DNA of 47,295 nucleotides, taken from NCBI GenBank assembly GCA_021783235.1, contig JAJXUD010000034.1, forward strand, positions 1 through 47,295. Direction: 5' to 3'. A program made the translations under genes and the position numbers. Positions within the stretch are counted from its first letter, which is position 1, and every line of letters starts with the position of its first letter. Below, one piece after another: positions 33,347 to 42,210 of the stretch. Under the pieces are notes generated by a model, which saw only the letters and a list, made by a program, of their open reading frames with translations, did not search any database and was not told the origin of the DNA. This stretch comes from Myxococcales bacterium. GTDB lineage: Bacteria; Myxococcota; Myxococcia; Myxococcales; JAKAPL01.

Positions 33347-34371
33347 GGGACCAGCACGACCTTCCCGAACTGCTCGCGTCGGTCGAGCAGCGCCTGCGCC
33401 TCGATGGCCTTCTCGAGCGGCAGCGTCCGGTCGAGTACCGGCCGCAGGCGCCCTGCCTCGACGTGCCGGAGGACCTCGAGGAGCGCGCCCTTGCTCCCCA
33501 TCGTCGAGCCGAGCACCGAGAGCTTTCGGAAGAAGAGGAAGCGCAGGTCGATCGCGGCGTCGTGACCCGTCGTCGCTCCGCAGGTGACGAGCCGACCGCC
33601 CGGCACGAGCGAGGCGAGGCTTCCCTTCCAGGTCTTCTGTCCGACGTGCTCGAAGACGACGTCGACGCCCGCTCCGCCGGTGAGCCGCTTCGCCGCCTTG
33701 GCGAAATCCTCCCGCTCGTAGTTCACCGTCTCGTCCGCGCCGAGCTCGCGGGCACGCCGCAGCTTCTCGTCGCTGCCGGCGGTCGCGATGACCCGGGCGC
33801 CGAGGAGCTTCGCGATCTGGACGGCGGCGACCCCGACGCCGCTGCCGGCCGCGTGGACGAGCACCGTCTCGCCGGCGCGGAGCGCGGCCCGTTCGACGAG
33901 CATGGTCCAGGCGGTGAGGAAGGTGAGCGGGAGGCAGGCCGCCTCCTCGAACGAGAGCCGCGCGGGCTTTGGGGCGAGGTTCTGCGGCGGCACGTCGAGG
34001 AGCTCGGCGTAGCCGCCGCGCGTCTGCTCGCCGAGGATCTCGTACTCGCGGCAGAACGGATCTCGCCCCGACAGGCAGGCCTGGCAACGGCCGCAGGAGA
34101 GGCCGGGGTTGACCACCACCTCGGCCCCCACCTTCACGCCGGTGACGTCCGAGCCGACCTCCTCGACGACCCCTGCGACGTCGCTGCCGAGGACGTGCGG
34201 CATCTCGAGGGTGAGCCCCGGCCAGCCTTCCCGCACCCAGAGGTCGAGGTGATTGAGGGCGACGGCGCGGACCCGCACCCTCACCAGGGACGGACGCAGG
34301 GGACCCAGCGGGAGGTCCCGCAGCGCGAGGACCTCCGGACCGCCGTGCCGCTCGATGACGACGGCTCTCAT
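33343..34371 (-). CDS. MDR-superfamily oxidoreductase with structural zinc only
   Basis: This 342-residue protein starts at an ATG with GGAGGAG five bases upstream. It follows the quinone-oxidoreductase/zinc-ADH plan: MRAVVIERHGGPEVL, VLGSDVAGVVEEVG, the structural zinc loop CGRCQACLSGRDPFC, and the NADPH fold VLVHAAGSGVGVAAVQIAK. The catalytic zinc ligands are absent, because NHLDLW replaces the usual Cys site and GSDVAG replaces GHE. It most likely reduces an enone, aldehyde or quinone with NADPH without an active-site metal. The methyltransferase is translationally coupled downstream. Confidence 0.88.
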   Translation of the reverse strand: MRAVVIERHGGPEVLALRDLPLGPLRPSLVRVRVRAVALNHLDLWVREGWPGLTLEMPHVLGSDVAGVVEEVGSDVTGVKVGAEVVVNPGLSCGRCQACLSGRDPFCREYEILGEQTRGGYAELLDVPPQNLAPKPARLSFEEAACLPLTFLTAWTMLVERAALRAGETVLVHAAGSGVGVAAVQIAKLLGARVIATAGSDEKLRRARELGADETVNYEREDFAKAAKRLTGGAGVDVVFEHVGQKTWKGSLASLVPGGRLVTCGATTGHDAAIDLRFLFFRKLSVLGSTMGSKGALLEVLRHVEAGRLRPVLDRTLPLEKAIEAQALLDRREQFGKVVLVP

Positions 34372-34518
34372 GGCTGCTCCTCCGGCGGGCGCTTCGCCCG
34401 ATTCGCCGCCGGGATTCGCCCCCCGGCCGCGACCGGCTCGATCTAGCACATCCGCTAGGGTCCCCCGTCACAATCAGCGAAACGATCGAATGCCGAAACG
34501 TGCAGGCGGCGGGGCGGG

Positions 34519-36792
34519 CTAGCGGACCAGCGGGCGGCGGTAGTGCTCCCGCTCGAAGGCGAGCCGCCGGCCCAGCTCCTCTCGCATGAGCTCCTCCACC
34601 GGCGGCCGACCCGACGCCGCCAGCCGGTCGAGATCCCTCGAGGCGTCTTCCCAGCGGCCGAGGTCGATCTCCGCGGAGACCGACGTCCGCAGCGCCTGGG
34701 CGGCGACGTCCGGCGGGAGGGCGAGCGCGAGAGCCCGCGCCAGATCGGCGAGCCCGTCCGGACGGCGGCCCCGCTGGCAGCGCCGGAGGCCGAGCAGGTA
34801 GAAATTGCCCGCGACCAGCGGCTCCCGCTGCTGCGCCTCGAGCAGGCCGAGGAGCGAGAGGTCGGAGTCGGGGGCGTCGAAGTAGGCGCGCAGGGCCGCC
34901 TCCGAGGCAGGGTGGCCGACCGCGGCGAGCCGCAGCTCGATGGAGCGGACGGCGACGGGATCGGTCGCCCGCCCGAGGGCCCGCTGAAAACGCGCCGTGG
35001 CCGAGGCGGCCTCGCCGGCCTCCCAGGCGTCGTCGCCCGCGGCGACGTCGAGCTCGACGGCGACGACCGGATCGAGCTCCGGCAGCGCGCGGAGGCGCCG
35101 CTCGTCGGCGGCGGCCGCCTCTCGATGGCCGGCGCGCCGCTCGGTCCGCCAGAGCGCCGCGAGGATCGTCGGGTCGCCGGGGTCGATCTCGCGGCAGCGG
35201 CCGAGCAGCGACGCGGCGAGGGGCTCGTTTTGGGCGGCCTCGGCGGACCGGGCCTCGCCCCGGAGCGCGGCGAGCTCGCGGGCGCACGGGCGGCCGAAGA
35301 GGGCCGGGCGGCGGAAGCGGTCGCGCGCCGCGCCGCGCGCCCGCGCCTCGAGCGGCACCGTGTCGAGAAAGCGCTCCCAGTCGGCGGCGAGGGCGTCGAG
35401 CGACCTCCCGTACGCGCCCTGGAAGTCGCCCGATCGGTAGAGGCGGGCGAGCCGCTCCCGGCCGTGGCGGTCGAGGAGAAAGCGGAGGAAGGAGCCGGCG
35501 ATCGTGTAGGCGCGCTCCTGCGCCTGCATCGCGAAGCCGAGCGGTCCGACGAGGTCGCGGACGTTCGGTGCGAGGCCGGCCTCGCGCATGGCGCGGCTCC
35601 ACTGGTGGACGGTCAGCTCGTCCGCCGGCCAGTCCACGGCGACCGCGAGCCCCTCGACGATGCCGGGCTGCACGCCGAGGCCGCCGAGGGTGGCGCAGAC
35701 GTCGAAGGGTGCTCGGCCCCACGCGGCGGCGACCGCGTGGACGAGCTCATGGCGAAGCACCCGGTCCAGCTCTCCGAGCTGGGTGTGGATCTGGCCGAGC
35801 CACGGCTTCGTGAAGTGGGTCTGCGACGCGCCCGTCAGCCGGCCCTTCTCCGAGGCGCTCCGGTAGACGAAGACGTCGATGGGCCGCGGCGCTTCGGTGC
35901 CGAGCGCCCGCTCGACCTCGTCGAGGTCGAGCGCGGCCGTCCGTTCGAGCCTCTCCTCGTCCTCGGCTCGCAGCTCCCGGGGGAAGTGCAGGACGAGGCC
36001 GGGCAGCTCCTTCCGCCCGCCGAGCGCGCGATCGATGTCCTCGACCGAGCTGGTGGCGCCGAAGCGATGCTCGGCCGCGACGCCGGCCACGAACGCGGCG
36101 CCGAGCGAGATCGAGAGCGCGAGCTCGCGAAGCGGGCGCCTCGTCGAGAGGGCGGCGAGGAGCGCGAGCGTCGCGCCCGTCGCCGCGAGCGTGAGCCCCC
36201 GGTAGATCCAGAGCGCGTCCGGAAGCGCCAGCGCCTCGTCGTAGAGCGGCCCGGGGAACCAGCCGAAGATCGGGTTGAAGGCGAAGACCTGGGGCCCGAG
36301 GAAGATGGGGGCGGCCGTGGCGACGAGCGTCCCGAGCGCGAGCGTGGCGTAGGCGAGTCCGGCCAGCCACGTCCGCTCGAAGAGGCGTCCGGCGAGCGCC
36401 CCCAGGGCCGGCGCCAGGAAGGCGGTGGGGAGCGGGAGGAGGAGGACGAACGGCAGGCCGCGCCAGGGGTCGCAGCGGCCCCGCGCGAGGGCCACCACGA
36501 GGACGAACGCCACCGCGGCCAGAGCCCCGAGCGCGAGCGCGACTCCCGTCCGGAGCGCCGCTCGGGCGGGGCGCTGCCGCCCGGGGGGCCGGCGCGTCGC
36601 CGCGAGGCCGGCCGCGCCGCCGAAGAGCCCGAGGACGAGGGTGAGCGACTGGGACAGCTCGTAGCCCGGAACGCCGAGCAGCGGCACGAGCGGGGCCGCG
36701 AGCGCCAGGAGCCCGATCGCTCCCAACGCGAGCCCGAGGCTCGATCGGAGCGGAACTCGGAATCTGATCGAGTTGGTGCTATCCTCGATCAT
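34519..36792 (-). CDS. Polytopic membrane gluzincin-like peptidase with repeat-rich C-terminus
   Basis: I start at MIEDST (757 residues). About seven hydrophobic segments occur in the first 240 residues (roughly 20-40, 50-66, 82-103, 112-138, 145-165, 195-215, 222-240). A soluble domain follows with VLRHELVHAVAA (HExxH at 348-352) and GIVEGLAVAVDW, giving Glu380 28 residues later, the HExxH-E pattern of gluzincins (peptidase-MA-like). From about 480 to the end it is helical and TPR-like (LGRCREIDPGDPTILAALWR, ARFQRALGRATDP). No signal peptide is evident. The catalytic domain most likely faces the periplasm, but the topology needs testing. I know no named protein with this architecture. It diverges from the PilZ gene with only 32 bp between starts. 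Confidence 0.75.
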   Translation of the reverse strand: MIEDSTNSIRFRVPLRSSLGLALGAIGLLALAAPLVPLLGVPGYELSQSLTLVLGLFGGAAGLAATRRPPGRQRPARAALRTGVALALGALAAVAFVLVVALARGRCDPWRGLPFVLLLPLPTAFLAPALGALAGRLFERTWLAGLAYATLALGTLVATAAPIFLGPQVFAFNPIFGWFPGPLYDEALALPDALWIYRGLTLAATGATLALLAALSTRRPLRELALSISLGAAFVAGVAAEHRFGATSSVEDIDRALGGRKELPGLVLHFPRELRAEDEERLERTAALDLDEVERALGTEAPRPIDVFVYRSASEKGRLTGASQTHFTKPWLGQIHTQLGELDRVLRHELVHAVAAAWGRAPFDVCATLGGLGVQPGIVEGLAVAVDWPADELTVHQWSRAMREAGLAPNVRDLVGPLGFAMQAQERAYTIAGSFLRFLLDRHGRERLARLYRSGDFQGAYGRSLDALAADWERFLDTVPLEARARGAARDRFRRPALFGRPCARELAALRGEARSAEAAQNEPLAASLLGRCREIDPGDPTILAALWRTERRAGHREAAAADERRLRALPELDPVVAVELDVAAGDDAWEAGEAASATARFQRALGRATDPVAVRSIELRLAAVGHPASEAALRAYFDAPDSDLSLLGLLEAQQREPLVAGNFYLLGLRRCQRGRRPDGLADLARALALALPPDVAAQALRTSVSAEIDLGRWEDASRDLDRLAASGRPPVEELMREELGRRLAFEREHYRRPLVR

Positions 36793-36824
36793 CGTCCAAC
36801 CCGGGGGGGCGGCGAGGGGACCAG

Positions 36825-37211
36825 ATGATCGCGAAGTCGACATACGAAGGGCAGGAAAAGCGGGCCTCCCCTCGGGCGCCCATCGAGCTTCGGGTCGACT
36901 ACAAGCGGCTGAACAGCTTCTTCGCCGACTACACCCGCAACATCGGCCGCGGCGGGACGTTCATCGCGACCCAGAAGCCGCTGCCCCTCGGCACCGTCTT
37001 CGAGTTTCACATCACGATCCCGAAGCTGCAGAGCCCAATCGAGCTTCGCGGCGAGGTGAGCTGGGTTCGGGGCGACGGACCGGAGGCCGGAATGGGCATC
37101 CGCTTCGTCTTCGAGGACGAGGCGCGGCGCCGGGCGTTCGAGGCGACGGTCGAGCAGCTGATGGTCGAGAGCCTCGGGCCGGTCCTCTCGAAGAAGATCC
37201 TCGGCCGCTAG
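36825..37211 (+). CDS. PilZ-domain protein (Myxococcus-type paralogous family)
   Basis: This 128-residue protein is a single PilZ domain. The c-di-GMP-binding RxxxR appears as RASPR near residue 13, followed by IELRVDY. The second motif is NIGRGGTFI where (D/N)xSxxG is expected, so the Ser is Gly. The rest (LPLGTVFEFHITIP, ELRGEVSWVR, GMGIRFVF) matches the TIGR02266-like group that is expanded in myxobacteria. It probably senses c-di-GMP weakly or binds a motility partner. Its start faces that of the membrane peptidase, and GTTGG...CCAAC (36772-36776 and 36796-36800) brackets the peptidase start side of the gap. Confidence 0.88.
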   Translation: MIAKSTYEGQEKRASPRAPIELRVDYKRLNSFFADYTRNIGRGGTFIATQKPLPLGTVFEFHITIPKLQSPIELRGEVSWVRGDGPEAGMGIRFVFEDEARRRAFEATVEQLMVESLGPVLSKKILGR

Positions 37212-37252
37212 CCGAAGGCGAGGCCCGTCCCGGCGGGAGGCGTCGGGATCGC

Positions 37253-37741
37253 TCACCGGACGCCTGGCACCTCGTCGAAGGCGACGCGGTCCCCCCTGCG
37301 CCAGCCACGGGCAAAGGCGGTCCCGCCCGCCACCTCGAGCACGTAACGGGACGGAGCGCCCACGGTGCGCGGCGTCAGCGTCCGCGGCTCGGCGTTCTCG
37401 ACGATGCCGACGATCCGGTGGTCCTCGCCGATGAAGACCATGTCGAGCGGGACGAGGGTGTTCTTCATCCAGAAGCGCTGCTCGGAGCTCTCCGGGAAGA
37501 CGAAGAGCATGCCCTCGTCGGCCCCGAGCGAGCGGCGGAACATGAGGCCGCGCTCGCGCTCGGCCCCGTCGCGGGCGATCTCGGCCTGGACGACGCTCGC
37601 TCCGCTGGACGACTGGATCACGACCTGCAAGCGCGCCGCCTCTTTCGGCGCGCTCGGAGCAGCGGCCGGTCGGGTCGGCGGCGAGGAGAGCGCCGTCCGC
37701 TCGCAGGCGAGCAGCGCGAAGACGAGCCAGGCGGCGCGCAC
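37253..37741 (-). CDS. DUF192 lipoprotein
   Basis: The GTG start is chosen because it directly follows a promoter by six bases and gives a compact lipoprotein signal (VFALLAC, Cys13), for 162 residues. A GTG ten codons earlier would lie within the -35 box. The mature domain is DUF192: EIARDGAERERGLMFRRSLGADEGMLFVF, FWMKNTLVPLDMVFIG and VLEVAGGTA. DUF192 proteins are small periplasmic or extracytoplasmic beta proteins of unknown function, often lipoproteins in bacteria. It converges with the PilZ gene. Confidence 0.85.
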   Translation of the reverse strand: MRAAWLVFALLACERTALSSPPTRPAAAPSAPKEAARLQVVIQSSSGASVVQAEIARDGAERERGLMFRRSLGADEGMLFVFPESSEQRFWMKNTLVPLDMVFIGEDHRIVGIVENAEPRTLTPRTVGAPSRYVLEVAGGTAFARGWRRGDRVAFDEVPGVR

Positions 37742-37747
37742 CCCGGC

Positions 37748-37776
37748 GTCGTATCCCCGTCTGGCTCGCACGTCAA
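37748..37776 (-). promoter_or_regulatory. Promoter of the DUF192 gene, leaderless geometry
   Basis: TTGACG (37776-37771) and TACGAC (37753-37748) are separated by 17 bp on the minus strand. Six bases follow before the GTG at 37741. The arrangement copies that of proC and argues for initiation on a leaderless transcript. Confidence 0.5.
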
Positions 37777-37831
37777 CCGGGACGGCTCACGGCTTCCGGG
37801 CCACCGCCCTTTCCTGATAGGCTGCCCCGCG

Positions 37832-38965
37832 ATGGCGGCTTCGGCGGCGGATCTCGTGACGGCGCTGCCCCTCCCCCTCAGGGAGGTCTTGGCGGAGATC
37901 CGCGACGAGGGCTTCCGCGACCGGCTCGAGAGGGTCTTCAGCGCCTCCGCGCAGGTCATCGGCAAGCTGCGGAGCTTCGATCTCATCCGCTTCGAGAGCG
38001 AGACCGCCGATACGGGCATGGACCTGGGGCTCCTCGAGCAGGTGGCGCCCGTGCTGATGGAGACGGTCGGCCAGATCAACGGCGTGGTCGAGGCCATCGA
38101 CGGCAGCTTCGCCTCTGGCTGGACGCCTTCGGGCTCCCCGGGGGAGGCCCAAAAGGCCGGACGGACCATCGAGATCCTCCGGGAGCGGAGCCAGGCGCTC
38201 CGCGCGGACGTCCTCAGGCTCGGCTCGCAGCTTCGGACGCCCCAGATGGCCGGGGACCGCTGGAATCTCCTCGACAGCCTGCAGGGCGCGCGGGGCAAGC
38301 TGCGGGCCGGCATCGGCGAGATGATCGTCGACGCGATGAACGTGTTCGCGGACGTCTCGCGCTCCGACGTCGTGCCCGAGTTCGACGTCGACATCGAGCA
38401 CGCGCTTCTCTTGCGGCGCACGCTCGCGAAGCTCCTCGTGGCGCTCCGGGCCCACCACGAGCGGATCCTCGCCGCGCCGGAGGGCGAGGTGGCGGTCCTG
38501 ATCGATCGGCTCTGCGAGGTGTTCACGAAGCTCACGAAGACGCAGGCCTGGTTCGAGCTGCGCGCCCCCGACAAGCGGGAGTTCATCCGTTTCCGGGAGG
38601 CGCTCGCGGAGCTGCTCATCGCCGGCGCCCCGCGGCGGGACGCGGCGGCCGCCGTCGAAGGCTTCCTGCGCTTCATCGAGCTTCTGACCCCCACGGTCAG
38701 CCAGCGGGAGGCGCTCAAGAGTCACGACCGGGCCTGCCTCGCCGAGCTGACCGCGCAGCTCGAGCGGGCGGAGGCGCAGCTTCCGGCCTCGGTCGAGGCC
38801 GCCGCGAAGGGGGTCGGCCAGGCGGCCGAGACCTGCGAGCGGCTCTACGGTCGCGACGAGGAGCTCGATCGGTTCGTCGCGGGGCTCAAGAAGAACGGGC
38901 CGCCACCGGCGGAGTGCATCGAGTCGCTTCGCGGGCACGCCCTGCGGCTGCTCGTGCTGGTCTAG
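37832..38965 (+). CDS. Helical protein of unknown function
   Basis: I do not recognise this 377-residue protein. No signal peptide, membrane segment or catalytic motif is visible. It is predicted to be almost wholly alpha-helical, with long Leu/Ala/Glu/Arg heptad-like stretches (FIRFREALAELLIAGAPRR, LAELTAQLERAEAQLPAS). A more variable Gly/Ser/Pro segment near residues 93-110 follows a helix with an INGVVEAIDGS block. It resembles cytoplasmic scaffold or coiled-coil proteins. A GATAGGCT sequence eight bases ahead of the ATG may be the -10 region, with no ribosome site. Neighbouring genes give no shared theme. Confidence 0.7.
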   Translation: MAASAADLVTALPLPLREVLAEIRDEGFRDRLERVFSASAQVIGKLRSFDLIRFESETADTGMDLGLLEQVAPVLMETVGQINGVVEAIDGSFASGWTPSGSPGEAQKAGRTIEILRERSQALRADVLRLGSQLRTPQMAGDRWNLLDSLQGARGKLRAGIGEMIVDAMNVFADVSRSDVVPEFDVDIEHALLLRRTLAKLLVALRAHHERILAAPEGEVAVLIDRLCEVFTKLTKTQAWFELRAPDKREFIRFREALAELLIAGAPRRDAAAAVEGFLRFIELLTPTVSQREALKSHDRACLAELTAQLERAEAQLPASVEAAAKGVGQAAETCERLYGRDEELDRFVAGLKKNGPPPAECIESLRGHALRLLVLV

Positions 38966-39004
38966 CCCGGGGGGGGGGGCGCCCCGCCGCGCGCTCGGGG
39001 CGAC

Positions 39005-39481
39005 CTACGGCGTTGTGGGCGTCGTGCAGTACTCGGCGTTCGGGCCGCCGAGGTACTCGTTCAGCAAGGCCTGCCCCCCGTCCTGCTGCTCGATCGTCTG
39101 GATCATCGACGGGTCCAGGGTGATCGTGCGGCAGACGTAGCCGGAGCTCGCGCCGCCGCAATCCTCGGAGGGGCTGTTCGGGCTCGACGGGTTCGACGGC
39201 GTGCAGATGTTGCTGCAGAGGCCGTAGCCCGCGTCGAGCGGGGAGGCGGCCGGGCGCAGGCAGACGAGGTTCTGGCACTGCGGCGAGCCCTGGTAGAGAA
39301 AGTCGTCGCTCTGCGACTGCGCCGAGAGCCAGACCCCTCCGTCCCTCTGGCGCAAGAGGCAAGGCTGCCCGATGTCCGAGGGCGGGCTGCAGGCGGCGGC
39401 GAGGGCGAAGAAGAGGACGAGTCCGAGGCGGATCGACCCGCGAAGAGGCGTCCCGGACCGCGCGTCGAGCGGACTCTCCAT
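39005..39481 (-). CDS. Cys-rich lipoprotein
   Basis: This 158-residue protein has an extended positively charged n-region and a hydrophobic segment ending ALAAAC (Cys31). The mature part carries eight further cysteines in a pattern with GQPCLLR, PQCQNLVCLRP, GLCSNICTP, SEDCGG, YVCRT and AEYCTT. These should form disulfides in the periplasm or at the surface. The Asn/Ser/Pro-rich centre (TPSNPSSPNSPSED) may be an exposed loop. Small Cys-rich lipoproteins of this kind occur in myxobacteria, including among gliding-motility lipoproteins, but I cannot assign it to one. Confidence 0.7.
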   Translation of the reverse strand: MESPLDARSGTPLRGSIRLGLVLFFALAAACSPPSDIGQPCLLRQRDGGVWLSAQSQSDDFLYQGSPQCQNLVCLRPAASPLDAGYGLCSNICTPSNPSSPNSPSEDCGGASSGYVCRTITLDPSMIQTIEQQDGGQALLNEYLGGPNAEYCTTPTTP

Positions 39482-39514
39482 GGTCGTCTTTTAGCACTCT
39501 TCGCGGCCGGCTGG

Positions 39515-40888
39515 CTACGCGGTCGGAAGGGTGAACGAGAAGGTGGCGCCGGCGCCGGGGGTCGACTCCACCGAGGGCTCGTCCCCGTGGAGCTCGGCGA
39601 TCCGGCGGACGAGCGAGAGCCCGAGCCCGGCGCCCCCGTCGCCGTCGCCCTCGCGCGAGCGGGAGACGTCCGGCCGGTAGAACGGCTCGAAGATCCGCGG
39701 CAGCTCCTCCGGCGGCAGCCCGGGCCCCGCGTCGCGCACGAACAGCCGCACCCGATTCCCCTCGCGAAGCGCACCGACGGCGACGCTGGTTCCCGGCGGC
39801 GTGTGCTTTCGGGCGTTGTCGAGCAGGTTCTGGAGCGCGTGGGCGCACAGCTCGCGGTCGGCGTCGACCTCGGGCAGATCGGGGGCGACCTCCCGGCGGA
39901 GCCGCGAGGGCTCGAACCCTCCCGCGACCAGCCGATCCGCCGCGCCGAAGACGAGCTCCTCGGGCGGGAAGGTCGTGCGCCGCACCGAATCGGGCCGCAG
40001 CTCGAGGCGCGAGGCGGCGAGGCAGTCGTCGACGAGGTGCGCGAGCTCCGCGGCGTCGCGCGCGATCTCGTCGAGCGGCCCCGAGGAGGCCCCTCGCTCT
40101 CTCGCCAGCTCGAGCGCCACCTGGATTCGGGCGAGCGGGCTGCGCAGCTCGTGGCTCACGTTCGCGAGCAGCTCGCGCTGGGTGTGGATCATCGCCGAGA
40201 GCCGCTCGGCCATCTCGTTCATCGCCGCGGCCAGCTTGCCGATCTCGTCCTCGCCCCGGACGGGCGCCCGGTGGCCGAACTCGCCGCGGCCGAAGCGCCG
40301 GGCCGACTCGGTGAGCCGCTCGAGCGGTCGCGTGACGTTGCGGGTGGCGGGCACCATCAGCGCGGCGACGAGCAAGAGCACGAGCGCGAACATCCCGGCC
40401 AGCCGCCAGCCGCTGCGCGGCTCGTCTCGGTGGGACAGCGCCCCCTCGAGGTAGCCGGCGATGGCTCCGCCGCGGCGGATCGGGACCAGCACGAAGTGGC
40501 CGCGCGTCCCGGCGAAGCCGCTCGCGAAGCCGCGCTCGCGGGCGCGGCCGAGCTGCTCGGGGCCCGGGGCGGGGAGGGCGGGCCCCGCCTGGGCGAGAAG
40601 CTGGCCCGAAGGATCGTAGACCGCGAGCCGACCGTCGAAGCCATGGGCGAGCCCGTCGAGATCCCCGGCGAGCTTGCGAGGGTCGCCGAGGTCTGGGGAG
40701 AGCCGATCGGCGAGGATCGCGCCGAGGCTCTCGCCCACGCGGGCGAAGCGCTCGGCGAAGTGGTGGGGGCGGAACGTCCAGACGAGCGCGAAGCAGAGCG
40801 AGATCGACGCGACCACGACGAAGAGGGCGTGGAGGTAGAGCTGCTGGTAGAGCGTCGGGGGCCTCCGCCGGCCGTCGTGCCCGAGCAC
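39515..40888 (-). CDS. Sensor histidine kinase, CpxA/EnvZ type
   Basis: This 457-residue protein starts at a GTG one base after the regulator's stop. TM1 (about 18-38) and TM2 (about 162-181) enclose a periplasmic sensor of about 120 residues. HAMP follows (TRPLERLTESARRF to MNEMAERL). The H-box is LLANVSHELRSPLARIQ with His246. The ATP-binding part has LQNLLDNARKHTP, DAGPGLPPEELPRIFEPFYR and AGLGLSLVRRIAELHG. All catalytic motifs are intact. It forms a two-component pair with the adjacent OmpR-type regulator, and the CpxP-like gene ahead of both suggests envelope-stress sensing. Confidence 0.95.
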   Translation of the reverse strand: MLGHDGRRRPPTLYQQLYLHALFVVVASISLCFALVWTFRPHHFAERFARVGESLGAILADRLSPDLGDPRKLAGDLDGLAHGFDGRLAVYDPSGQLLAQAGPALPAPGPEQLGRARERGFASGFAGTRGHFVLVPIRRGGAIAGYLEGALSHRDEPRSGWRLAGMFALVLLLVAALMVPATRNVTRPLERLTESARRFGRGEFGHRAPVRGEDEIGKLAAAMNEMAERLSAMIHTQRELLANVSHELRSPLARIQVALELARERGASSGPLDEIARDAAELAHLVDDCLAASRLELRPDSVRRTTFPPEELVFGAADRLVAGGFEPSRLRREVAPDLPEVDADRELCAHALQNLLDNARKHTPPGTSVAVGALREGNRVRLFVRDAGPGLPPEELPRIFEPFYRPDVSRSREGDGDGGAGLGLSLVRRIAELHGDEPSVESTPGAGATFSFTLPTA

Positions 40889-40889
40889 G

Positions 40890-41585
40890 TCAGCCCCCCT
40901 CGGCGGCGAGCAGGTAGCCGACGCCGCGAACGGTCTTGATGAGCCGCGGCTCCTTCGGGTCGCGCTCGAGCTTCTGGCGCAGCCTCGAGACGTGGACGTC
41001 GATGCTCCGGTCGAAGCTCTCGAACTCCGCCCCCTTGAGCCGGTCGAGGATCCGGTCGCGCGACATCACCCGGCCCGCCTCGAGCATCAGCAGCCGCAGG
41101 AGCTCGAACTCGTAGGTCGTCACCCGGACTGGCTCGCCGCGGAGCGTCACCTCTCGCGTCCGGGGATCGAGGACGAGCTCGCCCCGCCGCACGGGCTCTC
41201 CGGGCTCCTGGGACGGCTGGCTGCGCCTCATCAGGGCGCGCAGTCGCGCGAGGAGCTCGCGCGGGCTGAAGGGCTTCGGAAGGTAGTCGTCGGCGCCGAG
41301 CTCGAGCCCGACGACACGGTCGGTCTCTTCGCCCCGGGCGGTCAGCATGATCACCGGGACGCGGCTGCCGTCGGCGCGCAGCTTCCTGCAGACGGAGAGG
41401 CCGTCGAGGCCAGGCAGCATGAGGTCGAGCAGGATCGCATCGAACCCCAGGGGGCCTTCCGCGAGCGTCAGCCCGCGCCGGCCGTCGCTCGCGTGGGTGA
41501 CCTCGAAGCCTTGTCCGCCCAGGTACTCCGTCAGCAGCCGGGCGAGCTTCTGGTCGTCGTCGATGAGCAAGAGCCGCGAAGTCAT
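40890..41585 (-). CDS. OmpR-family response regulator, CpxR-like
   Basis: The 231-residue protein has a receiver (LLLIDDDQKLARLL, phospho-acceptor Asp54 in ILLDLMLPGLDG, Thr in IMLTARG, Lys in YLPKPFSP). A winged-helix effector follows with VTTYEFELLRLLMLEAGRVMSR, FDRSIDVHVSRLRQKLE and IKTVRGVGYLL. It is a DNA-binding regulator activated by the kinase encoded one base downstream. The gene order CpxP-like, regulator, kinase mirrors the enterobacterial cpxP-cpxRA cluster, except that all three here point the same way. A direct-repeat GTAAA site lies upstream of the first gene. Confidence 0.95.
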   Translation of the reverse strand: MTSRLLLIDDDQKLARLLTEYLGGQGFEVTHASDGRRGLTLAEGPLGFDAILLDLMLPGLDGLSVCRKLRADGSRVPVIMLTARGEETDRVVGLELGADDYLPKPFSPRELLARLRALMRRSQPSQEPGEPVRRGELVLDPRTREVTLRGEPVRVTTYEFELLRLLMLEAGRVMSRDRILDRLKGAEFESFDRSIDVHVSRLRQKLERDPKEPRLIKTVRGVGYLLAAEGG

Positions 41586-41651
41586 GTCAGCAGTCTAACC
41601 CGGGAGACGGGAAGGGCCCCCCCCGAGACAGACCCTTCCCGTCGGCCCCGC

Positions 41652-42125
41652 CTACTTCTGGTCGCAGCGCCCCGTCTCTTCCTTGATCAGGTCGGCGAGC
41701 TTCTGGCGCTGCTTCGGCGTCAGGATGGCGTGCACGTCCTGCACGGCCTGCCGCAGATCCTGGTGGAGCTTCTCCATGGCCTGCTTCTGGGGCTCCGACG
41801 CCTGGTCGATCGCCTGCATGTCCAGCCGCTCGTTCGGGAGCTGCAGGACGAGCTGATCGACGAGACCGCGGTGGCTCTCGCGCATCGCCTTCATGTCGCC
41901 GAGGAGCCGCTCCTCGACGGTGGCGACCTGCTGCCGCTGGGTCGGGTTCGCGTCGAGCTTGTCGAGCAGCTCCTCGACGCGGGCGTCGACCATGCGCCGG
42001 AAGAACTTCTGGCCGTGGCAATGGCCGTGGAATCCGAAACCGGCGAGGCCGACGACCGCCCCGGCGAGGGCGAGCCCGACGGCGGCGATCCGGACGGTTC
42101 GGTGAAGGGTGGACTTCGTCTGCAT
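41652..42125 (-). CDS. CpxP/Spy-family periplasmic stress protein
   Basis: This 157-residue protein starts at an ATG with AAGGAG upstream. An N-terminal hydrophobic segment (about 11-31) acts as a signal peptide or anchor. It is followed by a His/Cys cluster HGHCHG (33-38) that could bind metal, and then the all-helical Spy/CpxP body. The second LTxxQ motif is clear (LTPKQ, 135-139). The first is degraded to NPTQRQQ near residue 60. Relatives are periplasmic chaperones or inhibitors of the sensor kinase and respond to misfolding or metals. It lies 66 bp ahead of the regulator gene, so co-expression is likely. Confidence 0.85.
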   Translation of the reverse strand: MQTKSTLHRTVRIAAVGLALAGAVVGLAGFGFHGHCHGQKFFRRMVDARVEELLDKLDANPTQRQQVATVEERLLGDMKAMRESHRGLVDQLVLQLPNERLDMQAIDQASEPQKQAMEKLHQDLRQAVQDVHAILTPKQRQKLADLIKEETGRCDQK

Positions 42126-42210
42126 GGCTGCTCCTTGTTCGGGGCGGGAGACTGGCCCGCGTCACGTCCATGAGAATGCGTGGCGCGCGTTTCCGGCGCA
42201 TCTCCCGCTC

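Noticed and set aside
37742-37771. Earlier GTG start for the DUF192 lipoprotein
   Set aside because: That codon falls inside the TTGACG box of a well-spaced promoter, and the later GTG leaves a complete lipoprotein signal.
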